Source: Pseudisothecium myosuroides (Eukaryota; Streptophyta; Bryopsida; Hypnales; Lembophyllaceae). Taken from it: DNA of 64,000 nucleotides. Positions 33,130-45,799 of the stretch are shown piece after piece. The DNA is taken from assembly GCA_951799445.1 (NCBI GenBank), contig OX637289.1, forward strand, positions 11,251,321 to 11,315,320. Direction: 5' to 3'. The notes under the pieces are model-generated. The model was not told the origin of the DNA and did not search any database. It saw only the letters and a list, made by a program, of their open reading frames with translations. Within the stretch, counting starts at the first letter, position 1; each line of letters starts with the position of its first letter. Position numbers and translations under genes: made by a program.

Positions 33130-34640
33130 TTGGTTAAATTTTGGTTGAGTCAAGTGGAGTGTCTTGTGAAAGAGGATCCCAGATTCTCTTGGCAAATGAT
33201 TTTTTTATGTCATTTGAATGAAATGATGGACATAAGTGTATTCAAAATCAACTCCATGTACATTTTTAGGAACATGCTCTGACATTCCCTACTGGCTTCA
33301 GTGGCTTCAGTGAATGTCGATGGATTGATGATTCATTTGTGATTTTGATTACGCTGGTTTAGTGACTGCAAAATTAGAGTCACTAAAGAAATTGACTGTC
33401 GGAAATTAGTACAATTCAATAATATTTCATCCTGCGTTAGTTTATAGTGTCATTTTGGTAGATTAGTGTCACATGCCCGAAAAGGAAAATTCAGTGAACC
33501 CCAAGAGTTTAGGATAAAACGTGTATTTTAAGTACTGCACCCCACACTAATCAAGAAAACTTGCACTGTTTTGGGAATTAAGCCCGAGTCTGCACTATTC
33601 AGTTTGCTTCGAAATGCAAAAGAAAGAACGATCATACAGCCCACAAGCATACAGAAAGTATCAATCATGTCGTGGCATTCTGAAGAAAGCGAATGCTCCT
33701 CGACGGGTACTGAAGTTGTCAAGCATATCATTCTGAGTCATACTCCAACTGCAATAGCTAAGTTGAAGTTTGGCACTACTGATACCAAAAGTGGTGAATT
33801 TGACATAAAATAGACCATACATGCCATATAAATCATTTTTTCAAGCAACCCTTCCGCTGTTCAACAAGATCCAAATTAAACCATTCAATTTCAGAAGATA
33901 AATCCTTTAAATACTAACTAGATTGGGAAATGACACCTGTTACTTTATATTGACGACAAAACCCAGAATAACATACCGTATAAGAGTTCAATTGCCACAG
34001 ATGGAAGAATACGATGGAAGTGACTGCCAGCAAGTGAGTGGAAGCACTTTGAGTTTACTCCGTAAGACACCTGGCCTCTACGTGCCAAACTATCCTGTCA
34101 GCCAGAGCAATGGTTCATCCACTCTTGGGTTTTGAATGGTCGAATTTTAATCGTCAGCTAACCTGAGCTACTACTGCGGAGGACAAAATTTAATCCCAGT
34201 GTATCATCCAGCAAGACAAATGGGGCACTATTAAGAACATAGCACAGTAAAAGAACCACCAACGCAATTGCTTTCACCAATTTCAAAGAGCATCACCAAC
34301 AGGTCGAGACCGCTTCCCTGCATAACACCCAACTCGTACTTCAGCAGTTGATAATCGATGTGTCAGTCACTTCAAAACATCAGTCCGGCTTTAATCAAAA
34401 ATACTGCTGGGCCATTCAGCCTGGAAAATAAATAAGTTTCCCCTGCTGCTTTCATAGATCTTTCAATGAAACCATATGCTCAAATTAAGGTGGATAAAGG
34501 CAGAGGCATCTTCTTTGTGCTAAACGAATTCTGCGTCTATTAGAATGCCCTTCTAGAGAGCTAAAGCTGCAGCCACCATGCAAGACAATCCATCAAGAAC
34601 AGACAATCTCAGTCAAGGTTCGTCACTTCACTTCAAGAAG
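33130..34640. other. Intergenic region downstream of ECR1
   Basis: Contains the presumed ECR1 3' UTR side (below 34646). Short plus frames at 33571-33813 and 33923-34135 have no recognisable domain and no supporting splice pattern. Nothing else is firm. Confidence 0.4.
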
Positions 34641-34645
34641 GTGCA

Positions 34646-37600
34646 TCAGCCCCCTCCAGCTGTGTCCATGTCTACGGAGTCCACACCCTCCTTAAATGTA
34701 ACACGCAATCGCAAAACCCCAGTCAATCTTCGGTCATTGATATTCAGTACCCCTGACGTCTTGCCATCCATGAGCCCCAGGAGGGAAAGCGGCAAATTCG
34801 GTCTGGTCATTTCCTCCAAGACAGGAGGAGCCTGCATGTAGAGATTATCACCATGATATGATACGCTTGGTTTTGACAACTTCAGTTTGAATCTTGTATC
34901 CTTCAATAGATGATCTATGAACTGCAAGAAGGGATCAAAATCAAAGATAGTTTAAAGGCACATGCAGTTGATAGGTACGAAGATAAAACGAGATCAGAAC
35001 GTAGCATACATATTCTATCTTAATCGATCATTGCTTTAGGACAGAAGCTGAAAAAAGCAAAATACCTTTTGCAATGTACAGGTCGTGTCAACCTCAACAG
35101 GAACCCCTGGACTGCACATAATGCAGTTGGGATCTTTGTCATGAGGAACAGTCCGCATGTAGATTCCTTCTGTCCCTGTATATCTACAGCAAACCAGGAA
35201 AGACAATAAGTCGTGTTATATTTAGTGCAAATTCCAAAAGACCTATTTCGAGTCAAATAGAAGAGAGATTTAATTACATACGAATGACGTATCAGCAAAT
35301 TCGCTCAATAAGAAATCATTTTGGGAATAGTTTGAATAGGTACGTGGAGCAATGTATCAGGGAATAGTTACATACTGCATGTAAACTTCCATGCCTGTGC
35401 TGCACATAGTTGCTATCTTAAGGGTTTCCAAAGCACATGTAGCCGCTACAATGGCATTTGTTGAAGCAATAGCTGGCACAATATTCTTGACGACCCCCTG
35501 GTACAAGACAATCAAAAGCCTTGAGTATGCCAATGACAAGCTATTGAACTTCGCAAATAACAGAATAAACTCTTGCAGGCAGAGAGTGCAGACCTGAGTT
35601 AATGAATACGTGATTCCAGTGATATTAAATTGCTCTCCCCGCTTCACAGCCTGCCCTTGGAAATTTCAGAAAATCATCAGTAGATAGCCAAATACAACCC
35701 CTTAACCTAATCAGAACTAAGAGCCAGATCTTAGAATGAAAATTATCATTAGACCTTGAAGAATGGCGTTTTGAGAGATTCTTACCGATTTAGACAGATT
35801 TGTAGAATATAACTAAGCCAGAACAGAATATTACGTAATGAACCAAAGGCAAACTCCGATACTGAGCATGCATACATATATCAGAAGAAAAACCCTACCT
35901 GATCATATATCCACTTCATATGCTCAGGGTTGTCTGCGTCAAAAGACTCTCCTTGTCGATCCTGAAGGTACGAAAATATTCACCTCAAATATTCCACGGT
36001 AGGTTGACTAAACATTCAAGAACCAGCTAGTGAAGAGCAGTGATCCTAGTCAAACTGGAAATATTACACCAACGCAATGACTTCATATTAGACAGAGTGA
36101 GGGTAGACTCTGATCTCGACAGCCCTACCTGACCCCATTGGATAAGGTGAGCATACTCAATGCAGTGAGCAGGTGACCGAGGAGTCTCCGCTAAAGTGCA
36201 CAATGGAAATGTGATTTGAGGGGGAAACAGCCAAAGAGAACAATGGAAACAAGGAGTCAACCCTGGGAAAATAACCCGGGCATGACCTTTAAACCCCTCT
36301 GTGCCTCCATCTACCAAGGGCTTAATTGTTGAGAGGTCCGGTGAACCATCTTCTTCATACTCTTCACATTCCCATAAGATAACAGAACACAGAATCAGTA
36401 TAAGAGACAATAACAATGAATCAAGACTAGATGTCGAAAAGAAGAGAAATTTTAGTAAAGGAAAACCACGTAGCCATCCGAAGACAAACACTAGAAAGGG
36501 AATATCATTATATGAGTAGCAACGTCGAGCAAGCAACCGACCTCGGTAAATTCCAACATGCATGAGAACTATGAAAAAATTGCCTAAAGAAACAGAGTAA
36601 TTTTCAAACATGTTCCCAAGAAATGACGTCCAACCTAAAAATCCACAGACGACGGAGTTGATGTAGCTGCGAGCTTCAAGGGAATCCAGGCCCAAAACAA
36701 TGATTTGGAAGTCTTGATAGAAAGAGATGTCTTTCTCTTCTATTCTGCAAAAATGAGGAACTACTGTGACACCCTTTACTCTTTGCATCACCCTTTCTGC
36801 AGCCACCTCAGCCTTCGGCTTCCCAACATCCTGCATCCTGCATAAAAAATAGTAGAGTTAAAATAGATAAAATCTTCCGTGACTGAAATGTGGCGGTACC
36901 AACACAAGCTCCCTGTAGAGTAGATGATCAGACAATGGTAACGAATGTCTTCGCCACTCCAAAGCTGTGACTCGAAGGATCGAAACCCCGAACAGAAGAA
37001 GTACCCAGAATGAAGAAATTGCATTAACCTAATATTCATTAAAATGGCGTGTTTCAGTGAAATTGACGCAGATTCAGGTGCCCGACTGAAACCTGAGATA
37101 CATATCAGTCCTAGTTTTTAGATCTCAACACCAGAACGTCGATCCGAAACACGCCATTTCAAAGATTATAACCATCCTTATCGAAAACACGGAAAGAATT
37201 TAGAGAATTCATTGGCGCCTGTCCTCACGCTGGATCAATTCCTACATGAAACGCACAAAAAACCCTAAACGCTCTAGCAAGGAAAATGTGAAGTCATCGT
37301 CCCGGGATTAATATTTGATAGGTTATTATAAAATTCCCAACTAAAGTGCCAAATCACAGGCATATAGATTTCTGCAGGGGGCTTACAATTCATAAGTTAA
37401 TTTTAGAATAGGTAGTACACAAGGATTTTCAATCAATTCTAGCACATAGAAGTCATTCTTGTATAAAAAAAGAATCCGCCATGCAGTAGGATTACCATTA
37501 TTCAATTTGTGCATGTACAGGTAGCAGAGGGGAAGCAGTTGCGAATACACACCTAAATAGGAATTGTCGATTCAGATTGGACACATCGATAGTATCCATA

Positions 37601-39194
37601 TCAATAACATCGATGTGGCCGAAACCAGATAGGGCCAGATCTTTAAGAAGCTCACATCCGAGCCCCCCTGCTCCGATGACCAGAACTCGCAAATCATTTT
37701 GCAACGACTCAAGAAGCTGCAACGAACCAAGGCGCACTTCTAGCTAAGAAAGATTTGCATCAAAAAAGAATATATGCAGTTATTACATAGATAAATGCAG
37801 GTAGTTAGAGATTGAATTTAGACAGGATAAACACTAGCCAGAAACTCTACACAACAAAACAATAAGTTGCACTTTGTGTCTGCAAATTCAAATTTTAGCA
37901 CAAAGGACATTAAACGATTACATCTGTTATCAATATTAAATACCTTTCAAAAACAGAATAGTATATACCCAGCAATACATTGAACAATTTCGACTGGAAG
38001 ATTACGTCGATATTATAAAGTGGCACTTGCCCTGTTTCCCCGCTTCCATTGCGACCATGCCAAAGTAACCACACCTAATTGTGGCACCTACCTAAATGCG
38101 ACATTCCAAAACCTTGCATGATGCACAATGAGTACATATTGGTTTTGAGAATGTAGATAACCTATGTATGTTGGATTCTCATTGATTTGATAACAAGAAT
38201 ATTTAAAAATCTGAACTTTCTAATAGCGTAAACTGGCATCAGTTGAGGTGCAGCAACTAAGTGATCCTACCTCTTACTACTCGTCTCCCTGTCTAACACC
38301 AGCATCCCACAATACAAACCTCGTCCAAAAGCATCCCCGCAGCCTAACTTATGACAACTAGAGAAAAAGTCATAACGTCTACGACTTAACCCTAAACGTG
38401 ACCTTCATTTGCAGTACCAGAAGCTCACATAAGCAAGGTCGTCTCAGAAGCATTTTTTTCTCCAAACAGACCTGTCAATCGGAAATTGACGCGGTCCCTC
38501 AACTCAAACTAGAGAAAAAACCTCAACCCTAATTCATGACAAAGTCATGACTATTATGACTTAACCCTAAATGCGACCATCAATTGCAGTAATAGAATGG
38601 CTTCTCAAGAGAATTTTTATTCAATAACGAGCCAGTCAATCAGAAATTGAAGTGTTGAACTCGAGGATTGGTGGAATCGCTATCAGCTGATGACGAAAGC
38701 GAATCCCTCGATCGTTCTCAGTGGAGAGCTAGGGCACAAACGAGCTCAGAAGTGAGGCTACTCCTCAATCGGAAATTGACGTGGTCCCTCTCACCTCAAA
38801 CTAGAGGAAAAACCTCAACCCTAATTGATGACAAACTCATGACTATTAAGACTTAACCCTAAACGCGACCATCAATTGCAGTAACAGAACCGTACGCCAC
38901 GAATGGTTTCTCCAAAGAATTCTTGTTCAAAACGGACCAGTCAATCAGAAATTGAAGTGTTGAACTCGAGGATTGGTGGAATTTCTATCAGCTGATGACG
39001 AAAGCGAATCCCTCGATCGTTTTCAGTGGAGAGCTAGGGCACAAACGAGCTCAGAAGTGAGGCAATTCGAGGTGGAAAAGAACGAGGAAAATTTTTACCT
39101 CAGGGCCAGGTTCGAAGCCAGGGCCGACGAGGTTGCCGGGGCGCAGCAGGAGACGATCAAGGTCAGCCCAGCGCGAGGCATGTGAGGTCGCCAT
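34646..39194 (-). CDS. ECR1: NEDD8-activating enzyme E1 catalytic subunit
   Basis: Nine exons: 39099-39194, 37553-37743, 36635-36837, 36129-36361, 35899-35961, 35594-35650, 35376-35497, 35066-35183 and 34646-34921. All donors are GT and acceptors AG, phases close, and the 452-aa product matches the usual plant length (about 450). It adenylates RUB/NEDD8, takes it on a catalytic cysteine and passes it to the RCE1/UBC12 E2, activating cullin-RING ligases; its partner is AXR1. Visible landmarks: N-terminal [18 protein letters not shown]; nucleotide site GAGGLG (about residues 56-61) with [31 protein letters not shown]; zinc CxxC pairs (about 201/204 and 342/345); catalytic Cys about 218 in [22 protein letters not shown]; and C-terminal ubiquitin-fold [11 protein letters not shown]. 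Exon 7 uses donor GTATGT. All key residues are present, so the gene looks functional. Start is the ATG before ATSHASRW; the promoter should lie just right of 39194. Confidence 0.95.
37033..37163. mobile_element. Small MITE, ATTAAAATGG family, copy in ECR1 intron 2
   Basis: ATTAAAATGGCGTGTTTC at the left faces the complementary GAAACACGCCATTT at the right. The core has TCAGTCCTAG, a degraded AGGACTGGTATAGA motif. It lies wholly inside the intron between exons 2 and 3. Confidence 0.6.
38461..39060. repeat. 302-bp tandem duplication in ECR1 intron 1
   Basis: A CCAGTCAATCAGAAATTGAA landmark recurs at about 38632 and 38936, followed by ACTCGAGGATTGGTGGAAT and TCAGCTGATGACGAAAGCGA in both. The preceding AACCCTAAxxGCGACCATCA segment also occurs twice. 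The second copy ends next to the exon 1 donor. Plus-strand frames here (38668-38856, 38973-39185) are repeat translations. Confidence 0.75.
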
Positions 39195-39375
39195 CGCTGG
39201 CGATCGTGGCCAAAGCTTCGGAGTGCTGCAAACTGCGGCTGCAAGCCAAGACTCCAAGTCGTCCTTCTTCAATGCCTTTCTGTCAGCGACTGTAAACCGT
39301 GCACTGGGCAAGAACATACACGCGACCTCTTTAATATCACCCTCTCTAGTATCACATCTCTAAATCATGGGTTTT

Positions 39376-40349
39376 AGGGCTGCTTGACACCTAAGGGTAG
39401 AGGCTCATAAACCGCCATCTAAGGGCTGGTCCGCCTTTTTCATGTATTTCCTTGGACGGGAATATTTTTAGCTCATTTTTCAGACATAGAGAAGTTGATG
39501 AGGAATCTAACCCAAGTCGTTTTGTATTTTTCGAAGCATTTTTGAATTACTTATGAATTTTCAAACAAGTTGGGTCATAGGTCCCTATTTGTGACCCTAG
39601 GTCTTTCATAAATGGTTCACTTGCAATTCTAAATAAAAATGGGGAAAGCAAAGAGAGTGATTGGCTCTTGCAATTAATAAGTCTTTTTTCCTTGGTTCAT
39701 TCAATGACTATCAGTAGTCAATTTCCATGTCCATTTCACAGCCATTTATAGGGTCCATTCTTAATGCCCGAACTGTTCTCGAGCCTTCTACCTTAGAGGC
39801 CGGGCCAATTCTCCTTCAAGCCAATTGCACAAAATTTCAGTCCCTTTTAGGCTGGAGGTCGGCCTCAACTATCCATTAGAATAAGATTATAATGGGGGCC
39901 AATTCTCCCATATGTAAAGGCCTAAGTGAGGCCAAGAAGCCGGGCCGATTCAATAAAACCTACAAAAAATAGAGAGAGGGCTGAAATTTTCAAGGCCACT
40001 TTACACCTAGAGGGCGGGCCAATTCCCCTTAAGGCCGATTGTACAAAATCCAACGGATGTGATTTGTTGAAAAAAATAATATTTTATAAAAAAAGTTTTT
40101 TTTAATTGAAATCTAACATTGACCCCGAGGCCAAGAATTGGCCTCCCATTTTAGGTGCACCCAATTCAGCAAGATCGGGCCATGTCAAATCATGTGTTTT
40201 TTGATTAAAAATTCATTGCACCAAATTGGCCCGGCTTCTAGGTGTAAAGGGGTTGGGGCTGATTTCATCGTTCTGTCCAATCACAAGTGAGGATTCTTGG
40301 CCTCTGACACAGCAAATTGGCCCGGCCTCTAAGTGTAAAGCAGCCCTTA
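39376..40349. mobile_element. Inverted-repeat element with GGCCGGGCCAATT modules
   Basis: The left end TAGGGCTGCTTGACACCTA and the right end complement TAAGGGCTGCTTTACACTTA form an imperfect inverted repeat. Inside, a GAGGC(C/G)GGGCCAATTC module appears at least four times in both orientations, in otherwise AT-rich DNA. No ORF. It begins about 180 bp upstream of the ECR1 start codon and so may touch its promoter. Confidence 0.6.
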
Positions 40350-40403
40350 GAATGATACATCAATGTAGTGTATTTTAACCTATTTCTGGCCTTCTATTCT
40401 TAA

Positions 40404-41238
40404 CCCCTAAATGCCCCAGGCACCAAATTTTGGTATTGACAATATTTTGAAGTCTAACCAAGTTGCTATTTTCATTTTATTTATATTTTCAAAAAATTCT
40501 TTTTGAAGTCTAGGTTTTAGCATGATTTTGAAAATGATTGATTATGATATTTTTTATTCAAGATTTTGTGCAAGGGTGACCATTGCAATCTTGACTTTCC
40601 GTAGTGTTGAAGGCTCTTGGAAATGAGCTTCAAATACACTAGATCTTGGAGAAAAATCACCTTAGAAATTCATTTAAAAAAATTGTAGAACAGGTTTTAA
40701 GAAGTCGTAAATTGATCGGGATTATGCATCATTAGAGAGAATTTGGGCCCTCTAAAGGGCCGCGAGTTCCCATGAGTTCTCCACAAGTTTTGAATAGTTC
40801 CTGACTGCTGAAACTGCGCCACCGCAGCAGGGTGACATGGCCGGGACTCAGCCACATCAGATTTTCAAAAATAAAATAAAATAAAATAAAATTTGAAAAA
40901 TATATTTTTTGGACAGCCCATACCACTATTCACAGCATGGGGACAGATTGGGGAATGGGCCTGAAACGGCCCTTTCTTGGCCCCAAATCCCTTCTAAGAG
41001 GACCGAAAGACTTCAAGTCAGGTTTGCAGTTTTAACACCTTCATGTTCAAACATTATAATCTTTTAATTCATAAGTGATATTGTTGTTGTTGTTTTTCCT
41101 ACGTGATCTCTAACATGTCTACTTTGAATTTGTACGGTTACAATTCAAAAAAAATTGGTATATCTTATGAAAATGTTGACTTTTGTTCAATTTAGAGCAA
41201 ATTCCTAGAAGTTCAAAAAAGGCCTTGGGCATTTAGGC
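40404..41238. mobile_element. piggyBac-like element, CCCCTAAATGCC subfamily, copy 2
   Basis: The left end CCCCTAAATGCCCCAGGC follows TTAA (40400-40403). The right end reads GGCCTTGGGCATTTAGG, complementary to the left end, followed by a degraded CAATAA. It is colinear with 32537-33125 except for a nested insertion at 40730-40998. Confidence 0.65.
40730..40998. mobile_element. MITE, CATTAGAAGAAATTTGGGG family, nested
   Basis: CATTAGAGAGAATTTGGG at the left faces CCCCAAATCCCTTCTAA at the right. It is absent from the colinear element at 32537-33125, which provides the empty site near 32880. It carries a simple (AAAAT) run at about 40868-40893. The same family is at 48369-48648. Confidence 0.7.
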
Positions 41239-42365
41239 AATAAACTTGATTTTGACATCCAAAATTGTGTTTTTACCTTTCCCTAAAAATCTAAAAAATA
41301 AAGTTTCCAAAATTGATTTAGTTTCAATTGCCTTAGAAAAATTTATAAAAATAAATATTTTTTTTGTAGTTTGAATTTGAGAGTCTGTCCGTGTCCAAGT
41401 ATGCAACTTCCATATTATATGGCCTTAATTATAATAAATTATGATGCCTTTTAGTCCAATCTCAAGGGATATAATTTGTATTAATTGTAGAAAATTCTTT
41501 CAGCCCTTTTAACAAAGAATCCAAAAATGTAATTATATACATGAAATGAATACTTTTGGGGGAAAATAATAGTATTAAAAATCTAATTATATGAATTTTT
41601 TAAATATATGTATCATGGGACAAGCTACCCAACTTTGAAGGCATTTTAATAAAAATTTAATTTTAATTGGAGGAAACTTCTTGTATGGAATTTAAAAAAC
41701 TATGCATAGGTGTTTCAATTTTCATATAAATTGTGAGTTTTTTTTTCTAATATGTATCAACCCAACATTCTCTACATTTAATTTTTTGAAATTTGATCTT
41801 CTTCTAACTTTTTTGTCTTTTTAATTTGATGTAATTTTTACAAAACCCGTTTTTTAAGCCATTTTAATGCCAATGATCCCTATGCATAGTGCATGAGTTG
41901 CTTACCTGAGTGCCCATGTTATGGAATATAGAACAAGGATTTTATTTTTTTACATTGTATTTCAGGAGTTTTTATGCACATTTTTTTGTTGGCCTTGAGT
42001 TTTATTCAATTTTTCTTCAAAAATTCACATTAATTTCAGATTTTCACAAAAATATCCAAAAAGTTTAGGACTTAATTGAAGACGTGTGATTTCGTCTATG
42101 GAGCATAGAAATAAAACCTTCCCTTCACATATATAATATACATATATTTATATATGTACAGTATGTTTGAAAAATGGAGCAGACAAATCTGAAGAATTTC
42201 ATGGTATGACATGTCATAGGCTCTTGTAATATTCATATCAATACATATCATAGGCTCTTTTTACAGGGTTATTCCAAGCGCATTTCCAAATGATTGAAGC
42301 ACCCAAAAATACTCCAGCTAAGGAATCATTCATAATTTACAACGAAGAGCTTGTGTGATAATAAC
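41239..42365. other. AT-rich non-coding stretch
   Basis: No ORF, no clear terminal repeats. An ATATAT-rich patch lies at about 42128-42160. Confidence 0.5.
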
Positions 42366-42369
42366 TTAA

Positions 42370-42765
42370 TCCCTAAAGGAATAGTCTGCGATTTTTAGCA
42401 ACATAGCAATTTTGGGCAGGTATGTGTGACTAGAAATTTGCATATTTTAGGCCCAAAATTTTATAGAAGTTGTGGATGACAAATATCTTTCTGGTGAACA
42501 AATTTTTATGACATTTGGAAATATGAGTCAAAAGTTATGGCCTAATCTGTTAGTAGTTTGTTTCTTAGCTGGGTAGTTTGAGCACATAAGAAAAATTACT
42601 TTTTTCAAAAACAAAAATTTGAAATTGGTTCCTAGATTAATATAAACTTGGAAAGCTTTGAATCATTCCATTTCAATCAATGAGTCAAAAGTTATGAGGA
42701 ATTTTAGTTTGCGGGCACTTATGGATTCTCTACTCTAAAATAAACTTTGAAAACTACTTCAAAGT
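42370..42765. mobile_element. piggyBac-like element fragment
   Basis: TTAA (42366-42369) then TCCCTAAAGG. About 390 bp are the reverse complement of the right half of 16136-17229 (GGGCAGGTATGTGTGACTAG and AGAGTAGAGAATCC-type blocks). The element is cut off near 42765. Confidence 0.55.
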
Positions 42766-43199
42766 TTTTGCTCTGACCTTGTGTCACCCATGCTTGGTGA
42801 TAAATTCCCTCTACCGATCTGTCTTGCGGTGATAACTCTTGCATGCCACGGTCTAAGGCTTCTATGTTTCATCGATGTAATGGGAAAACTAACCTCCGCA
42901 ACCTACGGATTCAGTGAGGGCCCCTAACCGTGATTAGCGGCTAATCCAAGACAATATAGGCTAACCAAGGCGGTTTTGCCCAAACTGCCTAATTTCCTAC
43001 TAACTCTAGTTTTTAACCTATGTACAAGCAGGTATTTGACGTGTTCTAGACCTAAAACTCTATTCTAGACCAAATACTATATTGACATGTGACATACCTA
43101 TTCTGGTTCTACACTCTTTTGGGGGCTTTTTATCTATAATTATAACTTAAATTGCAAAATTAGAGAAAAAAAAGACTGAGTTCCAAATGACGAATTGGG

Positions 43200-43830
43200 A
43201 GCTCACAGTGCCCCACTCGAAAAACGTTCACGCCCGTACAAGCATCCACGCCTAGACCTAATAGAGTCTGCGCCTGTACCGACAAACGTCCACAGCCGTC
43301 CACGCGTTTGCGCCGCGTCCCGACTAAGGTCCGCATCTCTAATTTATAAGGTTCATAGGTTCGTACAAAGACAACACTGAAGTCGTGAATTCATACCTAT
43401 GTACCATAATCGTATATATTACGTGTACTTTTACGCACTGAATCAGTGCGTAAACAATGCCTATCAATAACTTACGATTGTTGTTGGGATTGTTGTACTG
43501 ATGTCAGTACAGTTTCGGCGCATTTTGGATACCACATTTGTATAATTAAAGTACATGAATTGTACGCTTTTAATAAAGATTTTAACGACACTGATTCAGT
43601 GCGTAAAAATGTACGTGATATGTACGATTATGGTACGTAGGCATGAATTCACGACTTCAGTACGATAACTGTTGAAAAATCGTCCTCCCTCAAGTTCGAG
43701 ATGCGTGCCCCTATTTGAGTCCATGCCCATCCACGACTAGCGTCTGCGCCATACCCCATTTTGCGTCTCCGTTCTAGATAACGTCCACGCCCCGACCTAC
43801 TTACGTCCACGCCTTGAATCGCGTTGGTAG
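43200..43830. repeat. CGTCCACGCC-rich tandem segment split by a hairpin element
   Basis: Irregular repeats of (C/G)TCC(A/G)CGCC with CGCG-rich spacers occupy 43214-43335 and again 43690-43830. They read as one array split by the inverted-repeat element at 43370-43672. This is one of the few CpG-rich spots in the window. Confidence 0.5.
43370..43672. mobile_element. MITE with long inverted repeats and GTAC-rich arms
   Basis: Arms of about 85 bp (43370-43456 and 43588-43672) are near-perfect complements. They share CTGAAGTCGTGAATTCAT, GTACCATAATCGTA and the inner palindrome ACGCACTGAATCAGTGCGT. The 130-bp loop is unrelated. No ORF of note. Confidence 0.75.
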
Positions 43831-43930
43831 CCGGGTGTCTGTCACTGTAGACAAGGTAAATCCACGTCTATATATTTTTACCTTGTCGAAAAGTCAATCG
43901 GACATTGACTACATCGGACGGACGGCACCT

Positions 43931-45127
43931 CTACCGGATGCGCGAATCGGACAGACGGGCGGACGGGGATTTGGGCGGTGTGACAACCTTGAGTGGATCT
44001 TCAAAAATTTGATGATCGGACCAGGAACACGTGAGTAAGTCAAAGACCTTAGCTTTTCCCCTTAACCATGACTGCAAAAAAAGGGCGTTATCGATGCCAG
44101 TCACAATCACCCCCATATACCAAGGACTATACCAGCCTTTCCTGTCAAGTTCCATAAATTCCATCAAATCCAGAATCGGTAGCTTGAACAACGTATTCAG
44201 AGTCATATTTGCAACTCTGCTCACTTCACTCACTTCAAAATCATATCTGCAACCTCCTCCAACTTCTGTCCATGAAGTTACAAATAAGCCATGGGTGGTG
44301 ACTACAACTAGTTTCGGCTTTTGTTTTATCATGTTACTCATATAGCAATTTGTACTTGTCCATGCGTTTTGAGTAGGCTTGTAACAAATTACGCTCCAAT
44401 TCTAACGTCCTTCTACCAAAACGTACAAATCACCGTGGTTTGTAACCTTGCTTACAACGTCAAAGTATCCATGCTCCCTGATCTAGGAGAAGTTGGAAGA
44501 GCTGCTCCTCCATTCATTTATTAAAGAATAAAAAATTCTCATCAATGGGTCATTCTCAATGTTGAGCCATTGTTCAAGAGTCATATCTATAGTATACAAA
44601 TTCTCCAAATCGAAACTTCTATTTAGAAGAAAAATGGTGAAGCAATGGTTTGGGTCGACAACCATGTGCACTTTGGGTAGAATGTGAGAAGTCAAATGAC
44701 GCTTCGTCAGGGGCATGCATTTGACATAATGACCAAGTAGATCATGAACAACTACAAAGAGCATTGGAAGCTCCGCCTTGCCAAAACGACAGATGAAACC
44801 TCCACCCTTAGCAGCAACGCTCAAACCAAGAAATGTGATACAGTAGCAAGCAATGATTTTATCATCCGGGAATGAGTATCAATGTCTTGCTTTGAGATCT
44901 AGTAAGCTCCAAGTCAATGTCTCAAAGTCAAGTTGCCTTTCCATAGCAATGAAAGTATCTCTTCTATTCTTGCTATTTTGTGCGTGAAGTGTGACAAATG
45001 CATTGCTACAAATGATTCCATTCCATTCTTGGCACACACACCGATATCTACACAAATCCGGTACAGACAAGAAGGACAGCACCATCTCAAGCTCGGAGCA
45101 CAGCCCACTCCAAACAGCAAGATCCAT
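43931..45127 (-). pseudogene. F-box protein pseudogene
   Basis: One minus frame of 399 codons runs from ATG 45127 to TAG 43931 and is interrupted by three in-frame stops: TGA 44879-44881, TAG 44483-44485 and TAG 44402-44404. There is no frameshift. Residues 6-43 form an F-box (VWSGLCSELEMVLSFLSVPD, LCRYRCVCQEWNGII). The rest has the length and W/G/L pattern of plant F-box proteins with an atypical kelch-like C-terminal region (TLTWSLLDL, WSDHQIFEDPLKV). An intact protein would recruit substrates to an SCF ubiquitin ligase through SKP1. Intronless. The tail runs into a GC-rich repeat. Confidence 0.8.
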
Positions 45128-45594
45128 ACTAATCGATCCTATAAATCAATCATATATCAATGGATTAGTTATTTGCTATTTAAACCCACCATGCATTTGT
45201 AGAATCAAAGTACAAGATTATTTTGGCAATGAAAGCTTGTTTGTTCGATTATGAATTAGTTAGACATAATCGCACCTTATCCAAAATTCAATCTAATTAT
45301 GGTGATCAACACTGTTGACAATACTGTAGTAATCAATATTGACTTGTTGTAGAAACAACAAACCAAATCCAGCATAACTAGGAACCCGCATTAGCCTGAA
45401 AACGAACAGATCAAAGCTTTAGTAGCAATGGCATTGATTGTTACGACAGCATGACCAATGCATGATGGGGAATAAAGAATCCGTACGTAGTGCCACCATG
45501 TACAGGTTACAAACATTCGTCGTAGCCTCCATCTATGCTTTGTTCTTCTAAAACCAAAACAATCTTAATGTTTCTGTCACCCGCAATGAAACTC

Positions 45595-45750
45595 ACTCAG
45601 TTTCTCCGTTTTCATGATGAAGATCGAAATTGTGTTGACTAATGTTTTGAATTATACTCCGTACTACTTACACCAGCCCCAAATTGAACTCAATCAGTTT
45701 CTCCGTGCAAGATGAAGACCGAATTGAAATCGCTTCAATGTTCTAAATTG
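45595..45750. repeat. Imperfect tandem duplication, about 105 bp
   Basis: CTCA(G/A)TCAGTTTCTCCGT-type starts at about 45596 and 45700 are each followed by GATGAAGA-TCG-AATT and an ATGTT-TNAATT(A)TA segment. Confidence 0.5.
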
Positions 45751-45799
45751 TATTACTGATATTACAAAACTAGCTCGGATTACTCAAGTTTGTGCATTT

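Noticed and set aside
34578..34841. 87-codon plus-strand frame
   Set aside because: Antisense of the last ECR1 exon.
39051..39317. 88-codon minus-strand frame starting upstream of ECR1
   Set aside because: Only its middle (39099-39194) is real, as ECR1 exon 1; the rest is 5' leader and intron.
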